In this document: positions 22,601 through 29,167 of the stretch, in pieces
Layout: every line of letters starts with the position of its first letter
Numbering within the stretch: the stretch's first letter is position 1
Virus record (IMG/VR): IMGVR_UViG_3300025133_000045
Span: 35,826-99,825 of that record
Length of the DNA: 64,000 bases
From: a virus
Direction: 5' to 3' (one strand)
Notes under the pieces: generated by a model
The model's database searches: none
Seen by the model: only the letters and a program-made list of their open reading frames with translations
Told to the model about the DNA's origin: nothing
Translations under genes and position numbers: made by a program

Positions 22601-23502
22601 AGATTGGCAGAAGCCACAGAAGCAGCCGTTCCACCAGGCGCAGAGGCTGCTTCTGCCTCAGCAAAAACCTGCCAATCAACCCCAGCCAAAAGCTGACCAG
22701 CACTTAACCCTGTATAGTCTTCAATGGCTGAAAGGACAGCTTTTTGCTCATCGCTTGCAAGAGTGAACCCTTTCGAAGGTTGTGTCTCCCAAGCCTCAAA
22801 GTAATCAAACGGGTCTTGTTCTGCAACATAAACTGTAGCGCCATATAAATATGTAAGATCTGTACTTTCCTCAATTGGATATCCAAATTCATCAGAGTAG
22901 TCTCCATAAAAAAGACTATACGTGCTGGCAAACCAAGGCAAAGTGAGCGGATTGGGGTGTTCAAAATCAGTTAGGTCATCCCAAGGATTTCTATCTTTGT
23001 AGAAAGTATTTCCTGCAAGATTTACTTTTATAAAAGCAAGAACAGCATCTTGAATAGTTTTAAACTTAGCATCACCCGGTGTGGCAGTGCTAGAGTGTAT
23101 GCACAAAAGCTCAAGGTGAGTCTGCCCTGTATAGTCTTCTACTGTATCCAGAACCGCCTGCCTCGCATCTCGGCAGTCCTGAACTGCTGGACCTTCAACA
23201 AGTTCCCTAGCCTGTAGATAATTTGCGGCTCCATACAAATATGTGAAATCAGTGTCTTCGTCTATGGGATAACCATCTCCAGGGATTCCCTCATAAGTGC
23301 CATCATCATAGTATAGTGTAAACCATGTATCATGTAGCGTGCCACGACAATCAGTAAAATCACCAAGATTTGAAGAGCCATCATATAGTTCATTTTCTTT
23401 GATTATTTTAATAAAATCAGATATAGCATCCTGAACTGCTTCAAGTTGCGCTTCCTTGTGACGCTGGATTTCGCCAGCTTGTCCTTCACCTTCCAGAGCC
23501 AT
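16690..23502 (-). CDS. Giant 2270-aa virion protein with N-terminal tandem duplication and hydrophobic helix block
   Basis: Two copies of a ~115-residue unit occupy residues ~20-135 and ~150-275, each containing GYPI-acidic-x-TD-TYLYGA and ending in (V/I)EDYTG. Further on are long helical stretches. Around residues 980-1035 lies a very hydrophobic block (FRIIINIAKELIEYIVIKLI, then ILILKKLLEIIF) followed by a Gly-rich turn, which could be membrane-active helices. Length, helicity and hydrophobic patches are compatible with a tape-measure or central-baseplate protein. However, the position between the spike-like gene and gp25 fits a baseplate component equally well. No catalytic motif was recognised. 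Confidence 0.65.
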   Translation of the reverse strand: MALEGEGQAGEIQRHKEAQLEAVQDAISDFIKIIKENELYDGSSNLGDFTDCRGTLHDTWFTLYYDDGTYEGIPGDGYPIDEDTDFTYLYGAANYLQARELVEGPAVQDCRDARQAVLDTVEDYTGQTHLELLCIHSSTATPGDAKFKTIQDAVLAFIKVNLAGNTFYKDRNPWDDLTDFEHPNPLTLPWFASTYSLFYGDYSDEFGYPIEESTDLTYLYGATVYVAEQDPFDYFEAWETQPSKGFTLASDEQKAVLSAIEDYTGLSAGQLLAGVDWQVFAEAEAASAPGGTAASVASANLVTCDEPEVIEEEPPCPPPCVGDPNAITPNWTKLTENEPFLNAKTCEYSITLNTKYEATSIENLYNDPDYLTEGVIKLLEFYGKKTEPYSQTLEDGSEGAEVDPVQLCVDAGTIKETCVSTRSFVKMKALIVVPWTTFNSIEELGPPEEMPDKEDYPAYVKIRGADFLLMTKQVARSMEILAVRQAIWFFNEGGRISEPTLNLKDEAERIRVFRKDFRALLRENDFKFKRSFGGKKRIDEIEIGFDSDMRVDYITATEIGCDKPEKMTKTMGAFKNSDPQTIQRTMYFVSKLPEIWNDVTATEPLEFGDFLTKYVAFPPVEILVDVYGEDALFCRQDLSVEDDPTFMGNLGDEFAELGKDIMDEIVSLQDAFADKFANDLCATLEGKRKNDVKLDNLGELAERARDTALKEFFAGDRNLEQLPELLKEIATDPDELWTKILDKLGVCGLLALMESAFACLFAGLSFDDAMKEMVKAAFNAMDEANFQRIFIGLPPDVQREVFDNLEKDVSNIPPPWDAGYRAGSYSGQGRTMSVDKENLPETAQEWQSSDEVVGPGVPTFEGSTTGVAIDEHAINRAYGNPGSIGTAADSIMDSVSTAYKQALINMIDNNVIDLDMLMAQLNELPGAPIVARILQQMDCPPFPLFTPPIGDFFKTLELDFCRGHFAISLPVLNEDFFSMDIFRIIINIAKELIEYIVIKLIILILKKLLEIIFDALCALLGVIGGALLNLITGGNDFRNALGDALCPDATDDQIDEALRTMMEATGVGSCTTPGQVPTPEDAAAFSEVLAAVLTNGEVIDLLNGEATSQVKQMISDVTADQIPSLACMQPSDIENLFKALGTIVNPDLLDQAQKIDSLDTPVCNSICASPSQLAMFNDIRCSMMQSKGLTPEECEEQIEAMTDRAKKDLADLANVLQGGPFQEFPPILGSDPICPDSGDPFAPGGSILPEIPEAMNEIAKQAAKNTFESIDKAHIRDLVGRRGFFDMVLSDSNGLGIKVHERKVRRRGSQLASELGMGGSYTDNWADDQGWDTAIPKDEWGEISGREDAVGTGENTDIELVAYKSGFAEGGYPMTVAILLQKYFTQYNETVIGFEDSLKIAEGFEPRPMRPVPPVAPCKGSKWESDGSYTLVTGFDFTNLMPITETVEYKGFDLEYQDYSEKPMDQYHFKLTAATALKEGGVWNDVDKTETILWEKTGMPAFNLDGSVDGEAEGELSADWTQVQRFRITHDTPDDVEALLETLNLDLVNNPLDEEAFSSYITSVIESYPGYDAAAVAEVKTNLRNALPFLQDVYMRKFALLLASNGEGYAAGDDQPPPDPFQFGYDESQTQIQAYMAGPNVDKEFAKANGRKLPPEPDESFDQQIYNRFNGNADNPPFYLRDPDRWGWLGMMDKFVPEVDACDPIDGTAPREPICKFEDLKDVYMELMNKYQDDKRLFAKPGSDCAQDIPFNIALTRGAQAGIDTSIMAIARIYAIEVLLRGGPVCAVFGSKCFGEIISNYVVKSIDEDVQQMGVFGPSKKYYYRFMEQIVQMYGRQVDLGMIEPTPSEQEAMDYLNELQLTFVPPKGLFNKSKYNKERDEMVQIALDHEKATYEPGILTLLSRIVLIELESMSKQFEENLHPEGMPVPNLQSLFLGSASFIQGSLEAGVLDVWNGVDPVADPEKTEPLAKGYAETDEGEIVPFRLERYLRVTPLSNTLTPSPMFPARPKDVENLDSFIDWANNQPDKADMLLSELFENVSLGYRLVFTTALDTDDEEWGSYPATRLPGNLALAVTGMPIIEEKSFVVPCDGGTLYMVPLASHEMDVDPNSDQTLQQFLDDIEGFDETNRSCILDELANTDAYKLLFGICVPLEKMVSWLAVYSINNFLPSIGWVEDGWTVNGGKWYSFAKGFRTWDQKTFEKSKKAAKRVFMQFYNSNDPTYESDEQKADKKKLTKGERPKSQRNNFLRWFAWRRKYPKPTDKNEVLCP

Positions 23503-23503
23503 A

Positions 23504-24409
23504 TTAATTCACCCTGTTAAATCGGCTATTAATCCAGTTGCCGCCAAATGGAGTATAATTATTTATTTCATCGAGCATAAGCTTGACCTTGTTCCCATAA
23601 GCTGGCATCATACACTGAACGAGCCCTTGCACAGCAAAGTTTGGGGATGGAGTGGTCGGAATACCCAAAAAGGGACTTATATGAATATGACTCATCAAAG
23701 CAATTACAAGCGTAGTATACAGTCCGTTTAGTTCGTCGATCCTGCCGTTCATATCTTTTAAGGCATCGACCAGGCGACCACCCTTTGGGATTGGTTCCAA
23801 ACCCACTGTTTCGTCGTCATTACCAGCTATGAGGTCAATACCATAATTCGTTTTGAGCTTCTCGCCAGCAGAGTTTCTTTCTTTCGGTGTCGTTCCGGTG
23901 ACGAGCTTGATCCCTTCGCGTCCAATAATACGAACAGCGTCTGCCTTAATGCCGATACCAGACCTTGCCACCGAAAGGCCAACATTGCCTTTCGCCAAAC
24001 CAAAGTTCTTATCAATGTCGGTCCTCTGGCTGATATAAATTCGAGCAGCGTCACCTTTGAAGTTGGGGTCCACATAAGTGTTAGGTTTGGGTCCATCTTT
24101 GGTGGCTCCCATCTTACCAACAACCAGATCAATCATTCCTGCCTGGGTTGATCCCATACCCCCATAGCCACTATTTTTCGGGCCAGGCCGGTCTCGACCA
24201 AGAATAATCCAAGCATTATTGTTGTTTTTATAGACTATCTCAGACTTTGCCTGATTATGAAAAGGGATGGGCTCAGGCATGTTTGAGCAGTTTAAGCCCA
24301 TACCGTTAGTGCCTTCAGCTTGTGCAGGATTATTTTCTATAGCCTTTTTAAAAGCATCCGGCAGGCTGTCGAGGTCTTTAATTTTCTTTTTCTTTCCGAA
24401 TAAACCCAT
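23504..24409 (-). CDS. Putative baseplate hub/spike protein
   Basis: This encodes 301 aa. A basic N-terminus (GLFGKKKKIKDL) leads into a Gly-rich region, and residues ~150-175 have a repeating beta pattern, GIGIKADAVRIIGREGIKLV. That alternating turn-and-strand pattern recurs in spike and hub proteins of contractile tails. A short His-containing hydrophobic stretch (LVIALMSHIHISPFLG) follows near residue 245. Its stop lies 1 nt before the start of the 2270-aa gene. Its own start overlaps the end of the peptidase-bearing gene as TAATG. The hub/spike role is inferred from pattern and from its neighbours. Confidence 0.5.
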   Translation of the reverse strand: MGLFGKKKKIKDLDSLPDAFKKAIENNPAQAEGTNGMGLNCSNMPEPIPFHNQAKSEIVYKNNNNAWIILGRDRPGPKNSGYGGMGSTQAGMIDLVVGKMGATKDGPKPNTYVDPNFKGDAARIYISQRTDIDKNFGLAKGNVGLSVARSGIGIKADAVRIIGREGIKLVTGTTPKERNSAGEKLKTNYGIDLIAGNDDETVGLEPIPKGGRLVDALKDMNGRIDELNGLYTTLVIALMSHIHISPFLGIPTTPSPNFAVQGLVQCMMPAYGNKVKLMLDEINNYTPFGGNWINSRFNRVN

Positions 24410-25623
24410 TATACTGTTGCCGCTCCTTCTCCAGTCGTAAAAAAACTATCCCACGTTGAATGATCTCTTGCTACTATCATAAACTGGCTTCCTGCCCCCG
24501 CCTGATATTCCCAGTGCCAACGTTCTGAACTAACGCCCCTAACAAATCCATATTTATGTGCATTTAACATCAGCCATTTATAGGTGGCGGTTATGGAACC
24601 TGGATTTGATACCTGAGATTTTGGCATTCCAGTAACAAGATCAAATGCAATTCCACTTTGATGATTAGATCTGCCAACAGAGGCTGTCGCGGGGTCGCAA
24701 ACTCCTGAGCCGCAATTCTGGTCCCACAAAGTCTGCTGTCCAGATTTTACCCCACCACCACACTCTTCGGGAATAATCGCATCGTCATTCCCACGAAATG
24801 CTGAAACAATTTGTAGAGTGACCCCATCCCTTTCGGCTGCATCTCGCATTGTGAGATAAAACCCAGCAATATCCTTGGATACCGGACAACCATCAATTAT
24901 AGCGGTCTCTACGGTGCCACCTCCAAATTTTGACCCCCTCTCCATAACTGGCCCTTCACACAAGTCGTCTATTTCCGTGTAAGGAGGGGTTACAGTGTCA
25001 TTTCCAGGTGCCATACCCATGAGATTCCCAACGGCACCAGTAGCGCTATCGAAAGAACCAAGAGCACTCCCCGAACTAGATGCAGGGAGTAGGCTTACTC
25101 TTTCGGCCACGCCTTTATAGATTCCTCCCCTCTTGTTCGCTCTATCAACATAATCTATCCATACTATATCTCCTGGCATCGGCAGTGTAGACGCCTCGCC
25201 AGCCCCATCCAATGTTCCATAAAAAAGTGAGGTCTGTTTCAAACATAAAGTTAGTATCCGATCATAGAAGCTCAAGTCGGAACCTGTGCCATCTACAGAC
25301 ACATTTGGCTTGCCTATGAGTGAATCGACAAAATCATCGTAAGCAGTCACAGCTATATATTTAATATTTTCGCCCTTCAAATGTGTAGAGACAGCAGTAG
25401 TGCCATAAAAATTTTCTGCTTCTTCATCAAGCTCCCTAATTTCAATCACTTCCGCTTTTCGAGGATAAAATAATTTTACGACAGGAGCAATAAATTCACT
25501 TATTATCGTTTGAATAACAGTATCTGAATTAAGATTATCTAAACTTAGCCTGAAGCTGTTGAAATCAATAGTATCATCATTTTGTGTCCCTGGGACAGCA
25601 TTTATTCGGACATCCTTACCCAT
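24409..25623 (-). CDS. Baseplate protein fused to M15 (VanY/DD-carboxypeptidase-like) peptidase domain
   Basis: This encodes 404 aa. The N-terminal ~200 residues look structural, including MPGDIVWIDYVDRANKRGG, an OB-like strand pattern. The C-terminal ~170 residues are an M15B/VanY peptidase: SNHQSGIAFDLV supplies one His and the Asp zinc ligand, and SERWHWEY supplies the Glu base and second His ligand. M15 enzymes cut D-Ala-containing stem peptides of peptidoglycan. Its place in the baseplate block, not next to the endolysin at 58 kb, suggests a tail-borne wall hydrolase that opens a path for the tail tube, like T4 gp5 lysozyme. Catalytic motifs look intact. Confidence 0.8.
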   Translation of the reverse strand: MGKDVRINAVPGTQNDDTIDFNSFRLSLDNLNSDTVIQTIISEFIAPVVKLFYPRKAEVIEIRELDEEAENFYGTTAVSTHLKGENIKYIAVTAYDDFVDSLIGKPNVSVDGTGSDLSFYDRILTLCLKQTSLFYGTLDGAGEASTLPMPGDIVWIDYVDRANKRGGIYKGVAERVSLLPASSSGSALGSFDSATGAVGNLMGMAPGNDTVTPPYTEIDDLCEGPVMERGSKFGGGTVETAIIDGCPVSKDIAGFYLTMRDAAERDGVTLQIVSAFRGNDDAIIPEECGGGVKSGQQTLWDQNCGSGVCDPATASVGRSNHQSGIAFDLVTGMPKSQVSNPGSITATYKWLMLNAHKYGFVRGVSSERWHWEYQAGAGSQFMIVARDHSTWDSFFTTGEGAATV

Positions 25624-25912
25624 TTACCTTATCCCCCTTCTTGATCATGTCAAAAAGCTCATCTTTATCTTGATCGGACAACGCAGCGCCACGAGACTCT
25701 TTCTTTTGCAGAATGCCAGTTATTTTTACAAGTTGCTCATTGGATCGCTGCAAGGTCTCGACATATTTGGCTGCTGTAAAACCAACTTCTTTATGACGTT
25801 GCTCATCCTTGCTCAAATACCGGATTACATCATCAAGAAGCTCTTTGGTGATTTCCCTATCTTCTTGAATATTGTCAATTGCCATCTCTAAATAAGAATT
25901 GATATCTTTCAT
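25616..25912 (-). CDS. Small helical protein of unknown function
   Basis: This encodes 98 aa, charged and almost entirely helical, with heptad-like leucine spacing (EITKELLDDVIRYL and VETLQRSNEQLVKITGIL). It has no Cys, signal peptide or membrane segment. It overlaps the M15-bearing gene by 8 nt downstream and the sigma-factor gene by 4 nt upstream, so it is translationally coupled to both. It could be an assembly chaperone for the baseplate or a sigma accessory protein. Neither is shown by the sequence. Confidence 0.6.
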   Translation of the reverse strand: MKDINSYLEMAIDNIQEDREITKELLDDVIRYLSKDEQRHKEVGFTAAKYVETLQRSNEQLVKITGILQKKESRGAALSDQDKDELFDMIKKGDKVNG

Positions 25913-26628
25913 GATTCGTCGCCCTCATCCCATTTAACCTTGAACGCTCGGTACTTTATACGCATTTTGTTCAAATTATTCACAATTTGTTTTGTGTTGA
26001 GACCTGTTATCTCTCTCATGTATAGATAAATAGCTTTCTTGTTAAAAATTTCTATATTATTGCTCTCGCTTAAAAGTATACGGATAGCTTCTAAGACTTT
26101 CCTTTCATTTGGCTTCAGGTTGGGAATGTCCCAAGAATCAATCTCTTCCCAAAGTAGCTTCCAAAATTCTTCCTTCTCTCTAATCTCGTCATAGTCGTTG
26201 TAAGTGGCCATATATTTCAATTGAACTTCATTGGAGAGCAGGCTGCAATCTACCTCTCGTTTCTTTTGTTTTGAAGTCTTCTTGACCTGATGAATGAACC
26301 AATTTTTGGTGATTACACTGAAATATGAAAAAGCTTTGGATCCCTTACTCTGGTCATACTTGTCCAATATTGTCGTCAGCCATATCTTGCACTCCTCACG
26401 GAGTTCATTAATGTTTGGCAAAGTGGTAAACTTATATGTAAACACAATTTTATCAACCATCTCATCAAAGGCTGGCTGAATAAAATTCACATATAGTTCG
26501 GTTCTTTCTTTGGGATTGTTCGAATTATTAAATCTTACAATCGCGTCTTCATGGGCCTGAGTGAAATACTGTCTTCCGCTTTTGCCACGTCTACGTCGAA
26601 TCGGTGTCGTCTTCTTCGTCAAAGTCAT
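25909..26628 (-). CDS. Late-transcription sigma factor, T4 gp55-like
   Basis: This encodes 239 aa from the second of two adjacent ATGs; the GGAGG site abuts the first, so the second is better spaced. The core carries the sigma region-2-like signature of gp55: KGSKAFSYFSVITKNWFIHQ at about residues 100-120, preceded by LTTILDKYDQ. A basic N-terminus (TTPIRRRRGKSGRQYF) and a C-terminal helix-turn-helix-like stretch (YLYMREITGLNTKQIVNNL) follow. gp55 redirects host RNA polymerase to late promoters together with the sliding clamp. I could not find clear late promoters (TATAAATA) on the minus strand in front of the structural genes. Confidence 0.8.
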   Translation of the reverse strand: MTLTKKTTPIRRRRGKSGRQYFTQAHEDAIVRFNNSNNPKERTELYVNFIQPAFDEMVDKIVFTYKFTTLPNINELREECKIWLTTILDKYDQSKGSKAFSYFSVITKNWFIHQVKKTSKQKKREVDCSLLSNEVQLKYMATYNDYDEIREKEEFWKLLWEEIDSWDIPNLKPNERKVLEAIRILLSESNNIEIFNKKAIYLYMREITGLNTKQIVNNLNKMRIKYRAFKVKWDEGDES

Positions 26629-26917
26629 CATCCTCCAAAGGCTCTTTCAAAGAAAACAATATTTCATATCTATCGAATTCTTTTGATAAGGCACGAGCAT
26701 GAGAAAGCAAATTTTCTAAAGTCTGATCGCCATAAAACATTTCCAATTCGTAAACACCTTCAAGGTGTTTCTTAAACGCCTCAACATCTACAAAGAGATC
26801 CTCTAATGTTCCCGAGACGGAGAACAGTTCACGCAAAACTTTTACACAATACCATACCAGAAATATATTTATAAGGGCTGACACCACAAAGGCCGCGCTT
26901 ACAACGTAAGGCCACAT
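26591..26917 (-). CDS. Small single-pass membrane protein
   Basis: This encodes 108 aa. Residues ~4-27 form one membrane helix (VVSAAFVVSALINIFLVWYC), followed by a helical cytoplasmic or periplasmic body and a very acidic tail ending EDDDFDEEDD. It overlaps the sigma gene start by 38 nt, an unusually long overlap, and its own start overlaps the upstream zinc-ribbon gene stop as TAATG. The membrane segment is clear; the role is unknown. Small one-helix proteins near late regulators in T4-like phages are often hypothetical. Confidence 0.65.
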   Translation of the reverse strand: MWPYVVSAAFVVSALINIFLVWYCVKVLRELFSVSGTLEDLFVDVEAFKKHLEGVYELEMFYGDQTLENLLSHARALSKEFDRYEILFSLKEPLEDDDFDEEDDTDST

Positions 26918-27165
26918 TATTGTTTGTCCTTGAGTGCTCTCTTTTGCTGTTTAAGATCTTCTTTTGACTCTTCGATAAACTTCTTCACTTCCTCTCCCGT
27001 TTTTGTTTTTTGTTCTTTCGCAAACCCAGATAGACTAAACCCCACAGACGGAATTCTCTCACAAACAGAGGAATTACATGCTGGGCATCGTGCCTTTTCG
27101 CTGAATCCGTGAAATGCATCAAACTGATACATACAACCCACACATCTGTAAGCGTATCTAGGCAT
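26917..27165 (-). CDS. FmdB-like zinc-ribbon protein
   Basis: This encodes 82 aa from ATG at 27165; a longer frame exists but would overlap the upstream gene fully. The N-terminus, PRYAYRCVGCMYQFDAFHG, then CPAC, is the classic FmdB-type regulatory zinc ribbon with two CxxC pairs. The C-terminal half is Lys/Glu-rich and helical. FmdB ribbons are small putative nucleic-acid or protein adaptors. It overlaps the upstream small gene by 8 nt. Confidence 0.72.
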   Translation of the reverse strand: MPRYAYRCVGCMYQFDAFHGFSEKARCPACNSSVCERIPSVGFSLSGFAKEQKTKTGEEVKKFIEESKEDLKQQKRALKDKQ

Positions 27166-27394
27166 CCATTTCAGGCCCTTCTTCGTTTGCTGCGCTACTA
27201 AGCCATTCACCATCGGCACCAAATTTAACCAACGGAGGATTCTTAACGTATAACTCTTTGTTCTTAAGAATGAAATCAAACCCTTCAAGAACGGGGACGA
27301 TATCACTTTGCTCAAGCAAAGACTTTTGAAGTGCCATCATAAGAGCGCCTAGCGCCTGCTTAGAAAGCCTCATATCACTAACAAGATTACTCAT
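27158..27394 (-). CDS. Small hypothetical protein
   Basis: This encodes 78 aa. I chose ATG at 27394 because AAAGGAGAAAGA precedes it at ideal spacing; the frame extends further upstream without a ribosome binding site. The protein is helical (QALGALMMALQKSLLEQSD) with a short C-terminal strand region. No motif was recognised. It lies in the tightly packed run of small genes between the lipoprotein-like gene and the zinc ribbon. Confidence 0.55.
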   Translation of the reverse strand: MSNLVSDMRLSKQALGALMMALQKSLLEQSDIVPVLEGFDFILKNKELYVKNPPLVKFGADGEWLSSAANEEGPEMDA

Positions 27395-27404
27395 TCTTTC
27401 TCCT

Positions 27405-27611
27405 TTATTTCGATGATGTATCAGTGCCACCAGTATCGGTGCCTGTATCACCTGTTTCTATTCCAGTCTCAACTATTTCGGTCTCAACTATTTCCAAGCC
27501 CGTATCACCACGGACAGGGTCATCACTACAACCGACAAACATAAGCATTCGCGGTACCGCGAATGCGCCGAAAAAAAGGACAATAACGTATATGTCGGTC
27601 TCGCTAAGCAT
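27405..27611 (-). CDS. Small putative lipoprotein with Asp-Thr-Gly-rich tail
   Basis: This encodes 68 aa from ATG at 27611, which has AAGGAG upstream. A hydrophobic helix (IYVIVLFFGAFAVPRMLMFV) runs straight into GC followed by SDD, giving a lipobox-like FVGC. The tail is low-complexity and built of ETG/DTG/DTGG steps. Acidic Thr-Gly tails after a lipid anchor are common linker segments of Gram-negative outer-membrane lipoproteins. It could be an envelope anchor or an outer spanin-like component, but the pairing partner is not evident. The lipobox is imperfect (Phe at -3). Confidence 0.5.
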   Translation of the reverse strand: MLSETDIYVIVLFFGAFAVPRMLMFVGCSDDPVRGDTGLEIVETEIVETGIETGDTGTDTGGTDTSSK

Positions 27612-27625
27612 AAACTTTTTCTCCT

Positions 27626-28609
27626 TCACCATCTAAAAATGGTTTTATAATGTTTCACAATTTTATCAATCTCTTCATCAAATTTCTTGACTGGCTCCCA
27701 GCCTAGTCCACGAAGCTTTGTGTCGTCAACTGAATATCGGACATCTTGACCCTCTCTAACGAAAGATAGATCAAGCCACTCTTCATATCCAATGTATTCC
27801 TTATCGTAATTTCCATTGAAATATGAATTGATTATTTTTAATACCGTATCTTTATTTTTTTGTTCGAACCCCCCTGCAACGTTGAAAATTTCGTTTATTA
27901 CGCCGGATTCAATAATTTTAACCACTGCCTGGGCAGTGTCTTCAGCATGCAGCCAATTCCTAAAAGGTTCCCCCTTGTTGTGCAAACGAATTTTTCTTTC
28001 TCTTTGCAACAATTTGACAGCAAGCGGGATTAACTTCTCTGGATATTGACCAATACCGTAGTTATTAGTTGGGCGTAAAATTAAATAGTCTATTCCATAC
28101 GTTCGTGCCCATGCTTTTATCAACATATCGGCTGCGGCCTTAGATGCGGAGTAGGGATTACTTGGTATAAGAGGGGATTTTTCCGTATGTGAACCCTCCA
28201 CAACGTCTCCATATACCTCATCTGTGCTAAAATGGAAGAAGATTGGCTTGCTCGCAACGTTGTCTGGTTTGCGGCGAATAATATCCAAAAGATTCTTAAC
28301 ACCTGTTATATTACTATGAATGAAATCAGTGCTGTCGATGATACTGTTCCCAACATGAGTCTCGGCGGCAATATTGATCACGTAATCACAATCTGGAAGA
28401 TCCTTTAAATTGCAAATGTCCTCCTTAATATAAACAAAATTGTTCGATCGACCAAATTGTTCGACCGACAAACTAAAAAATTCATTATGAGAATTGGAGG
28501 CATAAGTCTCTTTGTCGATCCCATATACCTTCCAGCCCTTCTGTAGACAGGCAACAGTAACATGGCTACCGATAAAGCCATAACAGCCTGTTATTACTAC
28601 AAGCTTCAT
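27626..28609 (-). CDS. NAD-dependent nucleotide-sugar dehydratase/epimerase (dTDP-glucose 4,6-dehydratase-like)
   Basis: This encodes 327 aa; the ATG at 28609 has AGGAG upstream and directly precedes the Rossmann strand. Family motifs: GxxGxxG as GCYGFIGSH (residues ~8-16), STDEVYG, and the catalytic YSASK. In the RmlB family the enzyme makes dTDP-4-keto-6-deoxyglucose; related SDR enzymes epimerise UDP sugars. The DEVYG triad favours the dehydratase. It closes the downstream end of the glycan cassette and supplies sugar-nucleotide precursor. Length is near the family norm (~340-360). Confidence 0.82.
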   Translation of the reverse strand: MKLVVITGCYGFIGSHVTVACLQKGWKVYGIDKETYASNSHNEFFSLSVEQFGRSNNFVYIKEDICNLKDLPDCDYVINIAAETHVGNSIIDSTDFIHSNITGVKNLLDIIRRKPDNVASKPIFFHFSTDEVYGDVVEGSHTEKSPLIPSNPYSASKAAADMLIKAWARTYGIDYLILRPTNNYGIGQYPEKLIPLAVKLLQRERKIRLHNKGEPFRNWLHAEDTAQAVVKIIESGVINEIFNVAGGFEQKNKDTVLKIINSYFNGNYDKEYIGYEEWLDLSFVREGQDVRYSVDDTKLRGLGWEPVKKFDEEIDKIVKHYKTIFRW

Positions 28610-28672
28610 TCGCTCTCCTGCACGACATAAATGACGATCCATTTTTCAAATCCCCAGCCCTTGGGGACAAAC

Positions 28673-29167
28673 TTAATTGGCAAAATTGCAGCTTTGTTCA
28701 TTTAATAACTTCCCATACTTGTAAACATAATCAGTACATATTCCTCTACAAACTCTTAAATCTAATATATCCTGTTCTGACTGTTCTGGCAACACACAAA
28801 TTGTATTATTTGTAAGTTTTTTTCCTGGGTATGCCCAGATGTACCCGAGGCTTGTCAATGTATAGTCGTCTTCTTGGTGCCAGAAGAAATTCCAATGTTG
28901 CTTACCGTGGCACACAAGATGTTCGAATGCTTCTACGTTCTTTATATGAGTCCATAAAACATTGGTAGATGCCAGCAGATCCAAATATTTTTCACTAATC
29001 CGATACTGCGGCGCATCGTGTCCGAGAAAAAAATTGCCTTCAACACGCCAGAGGTCTACTTCGACCGCATACCCCTGTTGTACCGCTGTGTGAATATAAT
29101 CTGGATGGTTCTCTTTCTTTGGATTAGAACCATCCAGATTACCTCTGTGGGCTATTAAGGTCGTCAT
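28673..29167 (-). CDS. Compact glycerophosphodiester phosphodiesterase-like protein
   Basis: This encodes 164 aa from ATG at 29167, overlapping the upstream stop as ATGA. The GDPD signature is visible: AHRGN near residue 7, EVDLWR near 36, and GHD near 48. GDPD enzymes are TIM barrels of ~240-300 aa, so this is short, lacking much of the C-terminal half. It may be a minimal enzyme acting on glycerol-phosphate or sugar-phosphate diesters in a surface glycan, or a degenerate family member. Context in the glycan cassette favours glycan tailoring. Confidence 0.55.
   Translation of the reverse strand: MTTLIAHRGNLDGSNPKKENHPDYIHTAVQQGYAVEVDLWRVEGNFFLGHDAPQYRISEKYLDLLASTNVLWTHIKNVEAFEHLVCHGKQHWNFFWHQEDDYTLTSLGYIWAYPGKKLTNNTICVLPEQSEQDILDLRVCRGICTDYVYKYGKLLNEQSCNFAN

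Noticed and set aside
26865-26872. TATAAATA on the minus strand within the small membrane protein gene
   Set aside because: It is inside coding sequence about 240 nt before the sigma gene and stands alone, so I could not distinguish it from chance.
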